DNA of 46,617 nt from Scatomorpha sp964535405 (lineage in GTDB: Bacteria; Bacillota; Clostridia; Oscillospirales; Oscillospiraceae). Each line of letters begins with the position of its first letter. Position 1 is the stretch's first letter. Shown here one piece after another: positions 25,125 to 33,518 of this stretch. A program made the translations under genes and the position numbers. Location: the NCBI GenBank assembly GCA_964535405.1, contig CAZHUG010000012.1, positions 1 to 46,617 on the forward strand, given 5' to 3'. The notes beneath the pieces are model-generated. The model did no database searches and was not told where the DNA came from. It worked only from the letters and a program-made list of their open reading frames with translations.

Positions 25125-27185
25125 TTAATAATATAGACCTCGGGTCAGTCCGTTCGGGCGGTAGTTGCTCAGACCCAAAAAGCCCTTGGCAACCTCAACA
25201 CATTCGCGCCCACCCTCAGTGGTGAAAAGCAGTCTTGCGCCCCAGAGTCCCGCCTTGTCAAGCTCCGTAAGCCTGTCGGCGAGAAAGACCTTTCGCGCCG
25301 CGTAAACCGCATTGCGACACACAGGCTCACGCACAACGGGCATAATTCCGCCGCGATTATCAGACATGCCCTGCCGCGCATGGCAGACACATTTACCGGC
25401 GCTGTTTTTTATAAGGCATATCTCCGTGACCATAACAGGAAGCCGTCCATATGCTATTATCTCCGTATCTAAGGGTTTAGATAACAACTGTATCTGAGAC
25501 ATTTTCAGCTCGAACGAGGCGGTGGCGGACAGAAGTCCCGCCCTCTCAGCCAGGGACATGCCGTATGAGTTATAGATATTGAGACCATAATCACCCCGCA
25601 CGTCCATTTCCGCCATGCGAGCTGCCGCGATGTGTCCCAGTGACGATGCCAGAACCTGAGTTACACCTGCGGCACGGGCACAGCGCAGATCGCCCAGAAG
25701 CCCCTGCAGCTGTCCGTCGTGGATAATTGTCGGCAAAACCGCCACCGGCGTGCAGCCGGCGTGCGTAAACGGCTCCAGCAGCTCAGCCGCGTCCACCGCG
25801 AGTGAGAGCGGCAAGTATAGATAGTCAGGGGCGAGCTCGGCCAGCTCAGGCGATAGCTGCTCCTCCGACAGAACCTGAAAAATAATCGACATGCGCCCGC
25901 CTCTCGCCTTCGTAGCAGATGGCTCCGGCATTTTGCCCGCCTTTGCCTTCGGTGCGGCGGCTCGCTTTTCGGTAAGCTCGCGTATAAGGATGCGCCGCAC
26001 ATCGGCAAGCAGACCATCAGGCAGCAACAGTCCTTCTTCGACCCGTATATTCGACTTTCTGCATATATATGGCGTGCCTGAGGTTTTGTATAGCTCAGCC
26101 TCTATATCGGAGACCCGTATTCCGGCTCCTGAGGCGCTCTCCGGGGCAGGCCCGTTCCAAACGGCTCTGTTTTTGTCTTCGTCTATTATCGCGAAGCGCA
26201 GCGCCTTGCTGCGCCGTACGTCGGCAAAAAACTGAATCTGTACACGGCGAAGCTCAGAGTCTGCGTATTCCTTGCGCGCGGCGATCATAGGGCGCTCCGC
26301 GTCCCTCTCGGGCGGCAAATGCGTGCCGTGAACCTCTGAAATCTCAGCGGTATAGTAGCCCTCGGTAAAGGAACGTCCCGAAAAAGCAAGCTCAAGCTCC
26401 TCAAGCTCGCCCGGAGAGGGTGGGCGCTCTTCTGACGCGCAGCTGCGGCACAGCCGCGTTACCATCGCGATCTGTTCCGGACGCTGAATGTCAGAGCCTA
26501 TGTACGCACAGCTCACCCCGGCGTCAGCAAGCTCGCCGAGTCTGGACAGCAGTCGCACGTTCCTCAGCGACAGGGGGTATTCGTCAAGCCTGCCGCCCAT
26601 GTCAAACTTATCGTGGCATATTCCGCTGCACGCGCCGCGGTTGGCAGAGCTCTTGTCCATCAATGCAGACATATAACACAGCCCGCCGCGCGACACGCAC
26701 AGTGAGCCATAGACCATCACCGCAAGCTTTATTGATGCGCGCTTTGCAAGCAGGGCTATTTCACCCGCCGCAAGCTCCGGCGAAAGGAACGCCAAAGACA
26801 CGCCGAGCTGCGCCGCTGCCTCAACCCCCGCCAGACTATGCAGGCCGAGCCGCTCGCCCGCGGCAATCTTGAGGTCAGGCGCTACGGCTTTGACAAGCGG
26901 TATCAGACCCAGATCCTGAACAATGAAGCCATATACCCCCATTTTTGACGCACTGCGGGCGAGATCCGCCGCCGCTGCCATCTCGTTGTCGGACACAAGC
27001 GTGTCCAGCTCCGCCCAGACACGACAGCCACGCACCCGGCAATAACGGACAGCTTTTTTAAGCTCGTCCTGTGTAAAACCGCGTGCGCCTGATCCGCCGA
27101 AGCGTATATATATTGAATCCGCACCGCTCTGCACCGCAGCTATCACAGCCTCAGTTGAAGCGACGGGGGATAAAATCTCAAGCAT
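25125..27185 (-). CDS. Peptidase U32-family protein with C-terminal collagenase-like region
   Basis: 686 residues. N-terminal TIM-like U32 domain opening with EILSPVASTEAVIAAVQSGADSIY, then the conserved AVMVYGSLCVSRGGLCYMSA and RGACSGIC cysteines, then a DUF3656-like middle and a second barrel-like half. Family relatives include RlhA, TrhP and related tRNA/rRNA hydroxylation factors as well as so-called collagenases; the double length suits the RlhA-like subgroup, but no protease site is visible. Cytoplasmic. First gene of the leftward block; promoter at 27219-27248. Confidence 0.88.
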   Translation of the reverse strand: MLEILSPVASTEAVIAAVQSGADSIYIRFGGSGARGFTQDELKKAVRYCRVRGCRVWAELDTLVSDNEMAAAADLARSASKMGVYGFIVQDLGLIPLVKAVAPDLKIAAGERLGLHSLAGVEAAAQLGVSLAFLSPELAAGEIALLAKRASIKLAVMVYGSLCVSRGGLCYMSALMDKSSANRGACSGICHDKFDMGGRLDEYPLSLRNVRLLSRLGELADAGVSCAYIGSDIQRPEQIAMVTRLCRSCASEERPPSPGELEELELAFSGRSFTEGYYTAEISEVHGTHLPPERDAERPMIAARKEYADSELRRVQIQFFADVRRSKALRFAIIDEDKNRAVWNGPAPESASGAGIRVSDIEAELYKTSGTPYICRKSNIRVEEGLLLPDGLLADVRRILIRELTEKRAAAPKAKAGKMPEPSATKARGGRMSIIFQVLSEEQLSPELAELAPDYLYLPLSLAVDAAELLEPFTHAGCTPVAVLPTIIHDGQLQGLLGDLRCARAAGVTQVLASSLGHIAAARMAEMDVRGDYGLNIYNSYGMSLAERAGLLSATASFELKMSQIQLLSKPLDTEIIAYGRLPVMVTEICLIKNSAGKCVCHARQGMSDNRGGIMPVVREPVCRNAVYAARKVFLADRLTELDKAGLWGARLLFTTEGGRECVEVAKGFLGLSNYRPNGLTRGLYY

Positions 27186-27218
27186 GGTATCTCCCAGATT
27201 ACAAAATGATTACGATCT

Positions 27219-27248
27219 AGTATAGCACAAGTATACCTCTTGCTACAA
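27219..27248 (-). promoter_or_regulatory. Promoter of the U32/maf/mre cluster
   Basis: TTGTAG (27248-27243), 18 bases, TATACT (27224-27219) with TGC as extended -10. Its -35 overlaps the -35 of the divergent dnaD promoter. Confidence 0.5.
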
Positions 27249-27268
27249 GTCAAAATAAATGATAATAT
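27240..27268 (+). promoter_or_regulatory. Promoter of the dnaD/dnaC/DUF2804 operon
   Basis: TTGCTA (27240-27245), 17 bases, TAATAT (27263-27268), about 30 bases before the ATG. Confidence 0.5.
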
Positions 27269-27297
27269 ATGACCAATATATTAACTAAGGAAAAGAC

Positions 27298-28245
27298 ATG
27301 GAAGAAAAAAACTACCGCCTAAGCGCGGCGGTGTGTTCAATGCCGGCAGATGATGTGGACAAACTCATTTCCGCAGCCGATGGTGACGCAGCGCTGCTCT
27401 ATCTTTATTTGCTTCGTCAGGGCAAGGGTCGTGACGAAGCAGAAATTTCCAGACAGCTGGGTATGGCTCTGCCGCGACTGCGTGATGCAGCGGGACGCCT
27501 GCGCAGCTTAGGCCTGCTTTCCGGCGGCACCAGGCGCCAGCCCACAGACGAGCTTCCGCAATATGACGCTAAGGATGTAATCCGGCGTTCGGGCGAGGAT
27601 CCCGCATTTCGCGGCATACTCGCAGAGGCAGAGTCCATTCTGGGTCGGGCTCTCGGCGCGGCGGACACCAAAACCATTTTCGGCATCTACGACTACCTGG
27701 GTCTGCCGTCAGATGTCATACTTTTACTCTTACACCATTGCGGCGAGGAGTGCCGCAGGCGCTACGGGCCGGGACGCGTGCCCACTGTCAGGCAGATTGA
27801 GAAGGAGGCTTACATCTGGGCCAACCGTGAGATCATGACCTTCGAGCTTGCCGAGGAGTATATCCGCCAATGTGCGCTGTCACGCGAGACTGTGGAGTCT
27901 CTGCGCCGCAGCTTCGGCATTCGCGACCGGGATCTTACACCGACTGAGAGAAAATACATAGACGGCTGGCTCAATATGGGCTTTCCCGCCGAGAGTATTG
28001 AGCTTGCCTTTGACAGAACCGTTACAAATATCGGTCAGCTTAAGTGGAATTACATGAACAAGATAGTCACGAGTTGGCACGATAAGGGTCTACACACACC
28101 GGAGGAAATTGAAAAGGGCGATGGACCGTCGCGGCGCGCAAGCACAAGACCCTCCGCCACAGCCCCGGAGACACCCACAAACGATGAGATAGAGCGCATG
28201 AAGAGGCTCTATGACAAGGTCAAAAACGGACGAGGTGATAAATAA
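27298..28245 (+). CDS. DnaD-domain replication-initiation protein
   Basis: 315 residues. N-terminal winged-helix-like region (about 20-80) and a central/C-terminal DnaD/DnaB2 domain (LIYIWDYLGLPSDVILLLLHHC-like region near 135-155, then TERKYIDGWLNMGFPAESIELAFDRT near 225-250 and IGQLKWNYMNKIVTSW). Members remodel DNA and recruit the helicase loader; coupling by TAATG overlap to the DnaC-type gene fits. ATG at 27298 with AAGGAAA upstream. Confidence 0.85.
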   Translation: MEEKNYRLSAAVCSMPADDVDKLISAADGDAALLYLYLLRQGKGRDEAEISRQLGMALPRLRDAAGRLRSLGLLSGGTRRQPTDELPQYDAKDVIRRSGEDPAFRGILAEAESILGRALGAADTKTIFGIYDYLGLPSDVILLLLHHCGEECRRRYGPGRVPTVRQIEKEAYIWANREIMTFELAEEYIRQCALSRETVESLRRSFGIRDRDLTPTERKYIDGWLNMGFPAESIELAFDRTVTNIGQLKWNYMNKIVTSWHDKGLHTPEEIEKGDGPSRRASTRPSATAPETPTNDEIERMKRLYDKVKNGRGDK

Positions 28246-29246
28246 TGGGTTATAACGGCAAGCTTCTCGGTCGCGCACGTGAGGCACAGGAGCAGCTAAG
28301 GCGAAAAAACTCTGAAGAGCAGCGCCGCCGTACCGAGGACACATATAGCCGCATCCCGAGAGTTCGGACGATAGACTCCATTCTCCGCCAGCAGATGGTG
28401 GAGCTAATGCGCCTGACCATAAGCCACGAGAGGGATATCAGCGAGCGTCTGACTCTTATGGAGGAGGATAATCTCAGGCTCCAGTCAGAGAGAGCGGACC
28501 TGCTTGTCGCAGCCGGATTGCCGGAGACCTACACTGACGACATCTATTCCTGCAAAAAATGCCACGACAGCGGCATGGACGGTGTCTCCATCTGCTCGTG
28601 CCTCAAGCGCCTTTATAACAAGGAGCTCACAAAAGAGCTCGCTCCCCTGCTCCGCGCCGGGGACGAGAGCTTTGCGACCTTTGATCTGAACTACTATGAC
28701 AGCACGAGGGATACTGAGACGGGCATATCACCCAGAGCCTGTATGGAGCTGGTTTACAACACCTGCCGCGAGTACGCCACAAGCTTCGGGCCCAAATCGC
28801 CAAACTTGTTGTTTCAAGGTGGCACTGGTCTTGGAAAAACCTTTCTCTCCGCCTGCATTGCAAGGGTAGTCGCCGAGGGCGGTCACTCTGTGGCCTATGA
28901 TTCGATGCCCTCTGCCCTGACTTTTTTCGAGACTCAGAAATTTTCCCGCGACAGCAGCGAGGTTGATGATGCAGGAGCCACAGTCCGGCATTATCTGAAC
29001 TGCGATTTGATGATACTCGACGATTTGGGTACAGAGATGGTCACGACCTTCTCCGTCTCCGCACTTTACCAGCTTATAAACACCCGACTCATAAATGGCA
29101 AACAGACGATTATCAGCACAAACCTCAGCAACAGCGAGATTGCACGCAAATATGGACAGCCGATTTCATCCCGTCTCACAGGCGAGTATGCGGCTATGCC
29201 CTTCGTGGGTCGCGACATACGCCTTATTCGCCGTGAGCGCAGCTAA
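28245..29246 (+). CDS. DnaC/DnaI-type helicase loader ATPase
   Basis: 333 residues. An N-terminal zinc-binding cluster (CKKCHDSG and CSCL, about 100-124) like DnaI, then an AAA+ domain with Walker A GGTGLGKTF, Walker B LMILDDLGTE, and the arginine-rich sensor region ISSRLTGEY. It should load the replicative helicase together with the DnaD protein. Start overlaps the previous stop by one base. Confidence 0.88.
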   Translation: MGYNGKLLGRAREAQEQLRRKNSEEQRRRTEDTYSRIPRVRTIDSILRQQMVELMRLTISHERDISERLTLMEEDNLRLQSERADLLVAAGLPETYTDDIYSCKKCHDSGMDGVSICSCLKRLYNKELTKELAPLLRAGDESFATFDLNYYDSTRDTETGISPRACMELVYNTCREYATSFGPKSPNLLFQGGTGLGKTFLSACIARVVAEGGHSVAYDSMPSALTFFETQKFSRDSSEVDDAGATVRHYLNCDLMILDDLGTEMVTTFSVSALYQLINTRLINGKQTIISTNLSNSEIARKYGQPISSRLTGEYAAMPFVGRDIRLIRRERS

Positions 29247-29261
29247 AAAGGAGGAGTGCAC

Positions 29262-30290
29262 ATGCAGCACGAAATACGTGAAGAGCGCCTACTGCTGGAC
29301 AAAAACGGAAACATCGCAGAACCGGGCTACGCAAGGAAACTGCTGCCTATCTATTCGCGCAGCCATATAAAAGCACCGGCCTCAAGGATAAAGGAATGGG
29401 ACTACTATCTCATCAGTGACGGACATCATGCCCTTGCGCTCACGATAGACGATAACGGCTATATGGGTCTTGACTCCATCTCGTGGCTGGATTTCGACAA
29501 CAACTGGCAGCAGACCGCCTCGCCCATGTGCGCCTTTCCCATGGGCTCGCGCCACCTGCCGCCATCCTCGGCCGAGGGCGACATCGCCGTTTCCGGCAAG
29601 GGATACGAAATGGCCTTTCGCCACGCCGGCAACGCCCGTGTACTTACCTTCCACATGGAAAATTTCGCGGAAAAGCTGCCCATTGAAGGTCACATTGTCT
29701 TGACCGAGGAGCCGGAGGACAGCATTGTTATATGTACACCGTTTAAAAAACGCGGACATTTTTACTATAACCAGAAGATAAACTGTCTGCGTGCCGAGGG
29801 CAGTGTCACGGTCCGCGGCAAGACCTATAGCTTCACGCCGGAGCGCGCCTTCGCTGTCCTCGACTGGGGTCGCGGCGTCTGGACCTACCACAACGCCTGG
29901 TATTGGGGCAGTGCCTCCGGTCAGATTGACGGTGTCACCTTCGGCTTCAATATCGGCTACGGCTTCGGGGATACCTCCTCCGCAACGGAGAACATGCTCT
30001 TTTACGACGGTCGTGCCCACAAGCTGGAGCATGTCGCGTTCAACATCCCGAAAAAGGGCGGGGAATACAACTATATGTCGCCCTGGACCTTCACAAGCAG
30101 CGACGGCAGGTTTGAGATGGACTTCGTGCCCGTGCTTGACCGCGCTTCCTGCACTGATGTGAAGCTCATAAAAAGCGACCAGCATCAGGTTTTTGGCAAT
30201 TTTTCAGGCACGGCAATTTTGGACAACGGACGCAGGATCGAGATTAAGGACTTCCACGGCTTTGCCGAGCGAGTCGAAAATAAATGGTAA
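29262..30290 (+). CDS. DUF2804 family protein
   Basis: 342 residues, no signal peptide. The patterns WDYYLISDGHHALALTIDD, FDWGRG-like LDWGRGVWTYHNAWYWGSASG and FGFNIGYGFGD are those of DUF2804, whose function is unknown. ATG at 29262 behind AAGGAGGAG (a GTG six bases earlier overlaps that site). It lies 15 bases after the helicase loader and so shares the operon, an unexpected partner for replication genes. Ends at a terminator. Confidence 0.82.
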   Translation: MQHEIREERLLLDKNGNIAEPGYARKLLPIYSRSHIKAPASRIKEWDYYLISDGHHALALTIDDNGYMGLDSISWLDFDNNWQQTASPMCAFPMGSRHLPPSSAEGDIAVSGKGYEMAFRHAGNARVLTFHMENFAEKLPIEGHIVLTEEPEDSIVICTPFKKRGHFYYNQKINCLRAEGSVTVRGKTYSFTPERAFAVLDWGRGVWTYHNAWYWGSASGQIDGVTFGFNIGYGFGDTSSATENMLFYDGRAHKLEHVAFNIPKKGGEYNYMSPWTFTSSDGRFEMDFVPVLDRASCTDVKLIKSDQHQVFGNFSGTAILDNGRRIEIKDFHGFAERVENKW

Positions 30291-30297
30291 CATTAAG

Positions 30298-30327
30298 GAC
30301 CCGGCATTTTATAACGCCGGGTCTTTT
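30298..30327 (+). terminator. Rho-independent terminator of the replication operon
   Basis: An 8-bp GC-rich stem (30298-30305 with 30316-30323), 10-base loop, then TTTT. Confidence 0.85.
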
Positions 30328-30346
30328 CAGCTAAGGCAGGGCATTT

Positions 30347-30619
30347 ATGAGCTATTTTGTGTATATTCTCCGCTGTGCGGACGGCAGTCTCTATACGGGG
30401 ACTACAAACGACATCGCCCAGCGCGCCGCTGTGCACAACAGCGGAAAGGGCGCAAAGTATACGCGCTCCCGACTTCCCGTGGCAGTGGTATACGAGGAGG
30501 AGTGCGCAGACAAATCCGCCGCGCTCCGCAGAGAGATTAAAATTAAAAAGCTACCGCGCCTGGAAAAGCTCAGGCTCATCGACACAGCAACACTGTCCGA
30601 AAAAATAACCGCCGACTAA
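30347..30619 (+). CDS. GIY-YIG nuclease-fold protein (UPF0213/YhbQ-like)
   Basis: 90 residues, a single GIY-YIG domain: YFVYILRCADGSLYTGTTND (the Y..L and YTG halves), then HNSGKGAKYTRSR and an Arg-Glu pair in LRREIKIKKL. The length is typical of the small UPF0213 proteins, for which nuclease activity on single-stranded DNA is suggested. The gene stands alone between terminators; its stop codon is inside the loop of the next hairpin. Confidence 0.9.
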   Translation: MSYFVYILRCADGSLYTGTTNDIAQRAAVHNSGKGAKYTRSRLPVAVVYEEECADKSAALRREIKIKKLPRLEKLRLIDTATLSEKITAD

Positions 30620-30640
30620 ATCGGCGGTTATTTCTATTTT
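30603..30640. terminator. Bidirectional terminator overlapping the GIY-YIG stop codon
   Basis: A 13-bp stem (30603-30615 with 30621-30633) with a 5-base loop that contains the stop codon. Followed by TTTCTATTTT on plus and TATTTTT on minus; convergent genes flank it. Confidence 0.85.
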
Positions 30641-30642
30641 AT

Positions 30643-32124
30643 TTAAGGCTCGTATTCGCAGATATAGGCTATCTTGCCGCTGTACGCGTTGGGGTAGGCG
30701 GCGACCGGGTCGTTTCGTGAGTCGTTATAAATCCAACCCTGACCGGAGGTCTTCCAGAGCAGGCCGTAGTTTTCTGCCGCGCCGTCGCTGTCGTGCTTTG
30801 AGGGTTCACCGGCGCCCCAGATGTAATAGTCGATGCTCTCGTTGTTCTGCCAGGCGATGTTGCCGTCAGAATCTCTCGAGAAGCCGACCCAGACCAGCTT
30901 AATGCCGTAAGTATTAGCCAGATCAGTCACCTTGCTCAGCTCATCCGCGTCTGATATCGTGACCAAATGACCGCCCAGCTCAACGCACTTTGCCGCAGCC
31001 TCAGTCCAACTCACGTCCTCTATAAACAGTTCGTAGCTTGACTCGGGAACCGGCGTAGGATCAGGCGTCGGGTCAGGCGTGGGATCAGGCTCTCCCGACG
31101 GGTCGGGGCTCTCGGGCGGGTCAGGAGTATTTGACGGATCGACTGCTCCGAGATTATCAGGCGTTGTGCTCGCCGGGGGATCCGGGGTTGGGCTCACAGC
31201 GGGATCTCCACCCCAGAACGCGTGTATGACCAGCGCGAGAATAATCACAACGGCACAGATTCCAAACACGATTATAACCGGCTTCTTGTTTGACTTTTTC
31301 TTCTTCGGCTGAGTATTGCGCTCCTCAAAGCCCTTGTCAACCCTATACTCCGGCTTGGGGCCTGTCGGCTGCGGACGCTCAACCTTCACAACCGGTATAA
31401 CCGGTACAGATGCCGGCGCTTCTTCCACGGCCTGCGGCTCTTCCTCAAGCACTTCCGGAGTCGCGGGTTCTTCCTCCTCCGGCTCCACGGGGGTTGCGAT
31501 GATTCCGGCCATCATGCGCTCTGTCTCAGATAGCTCGCTCTCAGCCTTGCCGAACATCTCCATTGCCAGCGCGTCGCCCTCACCCTCGCACTTTTCAAGC
31601 GCCGAGAGCAGCTCCATAGGCCCTGCCCAGCGATCCTCGGGTACAAAGGCCAGAGCCTTTTTCACAAGCTCAATCAGCTGTGATCCTGCAAACTCCGGCA
31701 TGACAATGTCCTTGCCGTTCATGCGGTTTCTCAGTGCCGCAGCGCGAGACTCGTTCGTCATTTCTGCCGGAGCATCTTTAAAGAAGGGCAGCCGCCCTCC
31801 CGTCACTCCGGAGTAGATCATAAGTCCAATGGAATATACGTCAACCGTGGCATCTCCCGTCCCGTTCCAGAACAGCTCCGGCGCCATATATTCCAGCTCA
31901 TCCGTGGTCCACTCACCAGGATCGTGCTCAGCCTGCGGGCCGAGTCCAACCTGTCCGTCATCAGTCATCGAGACATTGCCCGGATGTATGTTTCCATGAT
32001 ATTCGCCTTCGCTTTGCATTGCAGCGAGGCAGAGGTTGCAGGCGAGCTTTATGAGCTCCTCCCGACCTAACGCGCCGATTTTGGCGCCAAGGATAAACTC
32101 CTCGGAGAAAATATTGTCTGACAT
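30643..32124 (-). CDS. Pseudokinase C-lobe, transmembrane helix and C-type lectin domain
   Basis: 493 residues. Residues 20-180 read as the C-lobe of a Ser/Thr kinase without any N-lobe, so there is no glycine loop or catalytic Lys. The HRD catalytic loop is HGN (43-45), with Asp replaced, and DFG is LGP (61-63); the structural motifs APE (81-83), DVYSIG (95-100) and PEDRW (162-166) remain. Then come an acidic linker, basic KKKK, a membrane helix (282-303), a Pro/Asp repeat linker (310-360, PTPDPTPDPTP) and a C-type lectin-like domain (363-493) with the disulfide pair Cys380/Cys489, GGHLVTI and YICEYE. Topology should be kinase-like part inside, lectin outside. Ligand and partner unknown. Confidence 0.85.
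   Translation of the reverse strand: MSDNIFSEEFILGAKIGALGREELIKLACNLCLAAMQSEGEYHGNIHPGNVSMTDDGQVGLGPQAEHDPGEWTTDELEYMAPELFWNGTGDATVDVYSIGLMIYSGVTGGRLPFFKDAPAEMTNESRAAALRNRMNGKDIVMPEFAGSQLIELVKKALAFVPEDRWAGPMELLSALEKCEGEGDALAMEMFGKAESELSETERMMAGIIATPVEPEEEEPATPEVLEEEPQAVEEAPASVPVIPVVKVERPQPTGPKPEYRVDKGFEERNTQPKKKKSNKKPVIIVFGICAVVIILALVIHAFWGGDPAVSPTPDPPASTTPDNLGAVDPSNTPDPPESPDPSGEPDPTPDPTPDPTPVPESSYELFIEDVSWTEAAAKCVELGGHLVTISDADELSKVTDLANTYGIKLVWVGFSRDSDGNIAWQNNESIDYYIWGAGEPSKHDSDGAAENYGLLWKTSGQGWIYNDSRNDPVAAYPNAYSGKIAYICEYEP
31058..31095. repeat. Short tandem repeat coding the Pro/Asp linker
   Basis: Units of about 12 bases (variants of GGATCAGGCGT and GGGTCAGGCGT) encode PTPDPTPDPTP in the extracellular stalk of the lectin pseudokinase. 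Such repeats may change length between strains. Confidence 0.7.
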
Positions 32125-32167
32125 TGCGGCTTCTCCCTTTTCTGGCAGTTATAGGTATTATGTTAAC

Positions 32168-32196
32168 AGAATAGCATAGCGCAGCAGGCAAGTCAA
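32168..32196 (-). promoter_or_regulatory. Promoter of the pseudokinase-lectin gene
   Basis: TTGACT (32196-32191), 17 bases, TATTCT (32173-32168), with TGC before the -10. It lies 44 bases from the ATG, which supports the short kinase form being the native protein and not a truncation. Confidence 0.7.
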
Positions 32197-32514
32197 TACA
32201 AACGCCAAAGCCGCCCGCTGGAAAATGCTTCATGTGTTTAGTCGAAAAAAGTGCAAAAATGTTCCCATTACTTTGCGGCCGGCTCGTCGCAGTTCGTGTT
32301 GATCTTGCAGCGGTCCGGGCAGCTTTTATCTGCATATTAATCCTCGTCAGCATTGACAGGTGATGCGCTTTGGTCTAATTTTTAGTCCAGGAGTATGTAG
32401 GCCGAACAATATATCAATCGCGGTCGACTGCAGGAGGTTGGGCACGAGCTAAAAGACTCGGCTATCACGGTGCATCGCACGGCAGACCGACAGAACGCTA
32501 CGGAGCAGTTAAAT
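32197..32514. other. Gene-poor stretch with a possible protein remnant
   Basis: No intact gene. From 32401 to 32514 the plus strand reads AEQYINRGRLQEVGHELKDS and onwards in a protein-like way up to the terminator, but a TAG precedes it and no start with ribosome site is present. It may be the tail of a decayed gene or chance. The first 200 bases show nothing I can assign. Confidence 0.3.
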
Positions 32515-32561
32515 AAAAAATGCGTATCATTCGGCTGTCTGCCAAATGATACGCATTTTTT
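32515..32561. terminator. Long bidirectional terminator at the end of sigG
   Basis: A 17-bp stem (32515-32531 with 32545-32561), inner GGC/GCC extension, flanked by A-runs and T-runs on both sides. It overlaps the sigG stop codon. Confidence 0.85.
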
Positions 32562-33339
32562 ATTGTGCGAAGATACCTCTTTTTATCTGAGCGATTGCAT
32601 TTTTCTCCAGCCTCGACACCTGCGCCTGGGATATGCTTATTTCACTGGCGACCTCCATCTGTGTCTTGCCGTCATAAAACCTCAGTGCCAAAATGCGTTT
32701 CTCCCTCTCACCGAGCTTGTCTATCGCATCTGACAGTGCCAGCCGCTCAAGCCAGCTGTCGTCCGTCTCGCGATCGTCTCCGATCTGATCCATGACACAT
32801 ACACTCTCGCCGCCGTCTGTATATATGGGCTCCGAGAGCGAGACGGGGTCCGAGATTGCGTCCATGGCAAACACGATTTCTTCGCGCTTTATGTCCAGCG
32901 CCTTGGCTATCTCCTCTGTGCTCGGCTCCCGGCCCGTGTCAGCCGTAAGCTTTTCGCGCATCTGCAAAACTCGATAGGCGGTATCTCGCATGGAGCGAGA
33001 GACCCGAACTGAGCTGTTGTCGCGCAGATAACGCCGTATTTCGCCGGCTATCATCGGAACGCCGTAGGTAGAAAATCTGACATTCTGCGAAATATCAAAG
33101 TTGTCAATGGCCTTTATTAGACCTATGCAGCCGACCTGGAATAGGTCGTCCACATTTTCTCCGCGACCGGAGAATTTTTGGATGACGGAAAGAACCAGTC
33201 TTAGGTTGCAGGAGATGAGCTTCTCCCGCGCCACTTTGTCTCCCTGTTTCGTGCGCAGGAGCAGTGCCTGCGTCTCGTCATTTTTTAACACAGGCAGCTT
33301 TGCCGTGTTAACGCCACAAATTTCGACCTTGCCCTGCAA
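32560..33339 (-). CDS. sigG: Sporulation sigma factor G
   Basis: 259 residues, close to B. subtilis SigG throughout: KVEICGVNTAKLPVLKNDE at the start, region 2 NLRLVLSVIQKF, DDLFQVGCIGLIKAIDNFD and FSTYGVPMIAGEIRRYLRDN, region 4 GKTQMEVASEISISQAQVSR. Directs forespore transcription after engulfment. TTG start at 33339 with AAAGGGG nine bases upstream. No spoIIGA or sigE neighbours are present in the window; the gene is divergent from mnmA. Confidence 0.95.
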   Translation of the reverse strand: MQGKVEICGVNTAKLPVLKNDETQALLLRTKQGDKVAREKLISCNLRLVLSVIQKFSGRGENVDDLFQVGCIGLIKAIDNFDISQNVRFSTYGVPMIAGEIRRYLRDNSSVRVSRSMRDTAYRVLQMREKLTADTGREPSTEEIAKALDIKREEIVFAMDAISDPVSLSEPIYTDGGESVCVMDQIGDDRETDDSWLERLALSDAIDKLGEREKRILALRFYDGKTQMEVASEISISQAQVSRLEKNAIAQIKRGIFAQ

Positions 33340-33370
33340 AAAGAAAAACCCCTTTACCGGAAAGTAAAGG

Positions 33371-33399
33371 TAGTCTGTCCCATGATTTGGTTTTTATAC
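33371..33399 (-). promoter_or_regulatory. Candidate sigma-F promoter of sigG
   Basis: On the minus strand GTATA (33399-33395), 14 bases, GGACAGACTA (33380-33371), close to the known sigma-F pattern GYATA and GGNNANANT (the usual spacer is about 15). In Bacillus sigG is a sigma-F target. A small inverted repeat, 33352-33358 with 33365-33371, lies between it and the gene. Confidence 0.5.
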
Positions 33400-33421
33400 A
33401 CGGCGGCATGAGCGGCGGCAA

Positions 33422-33450
33422 TCGACAGGCAGGCCGCGGCGTGGTATAAT
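33422..33450 (+). promoter_or_regulatory. Sigma-A promoter of mnmA
   Basis: TCGACA (33422-33427), 17 bases, TATAAT (33445-33450), with TGG as extended -10. Confidence 0.75.
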
Positions 33451-33518
33451 TTCCGCAAATATAGTAGACATTTTAAAGCGTCGGGTGTAAAATGATCACC
33501 TTAATGGGGGCGTTAATT

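Noticed and set aside
31058..31095. Short repeats considered as a CRISPR or mobile-element trace
   Set aside because: They are in frame and code a Pro/Asp stalk; no spacers or terminal repeats.
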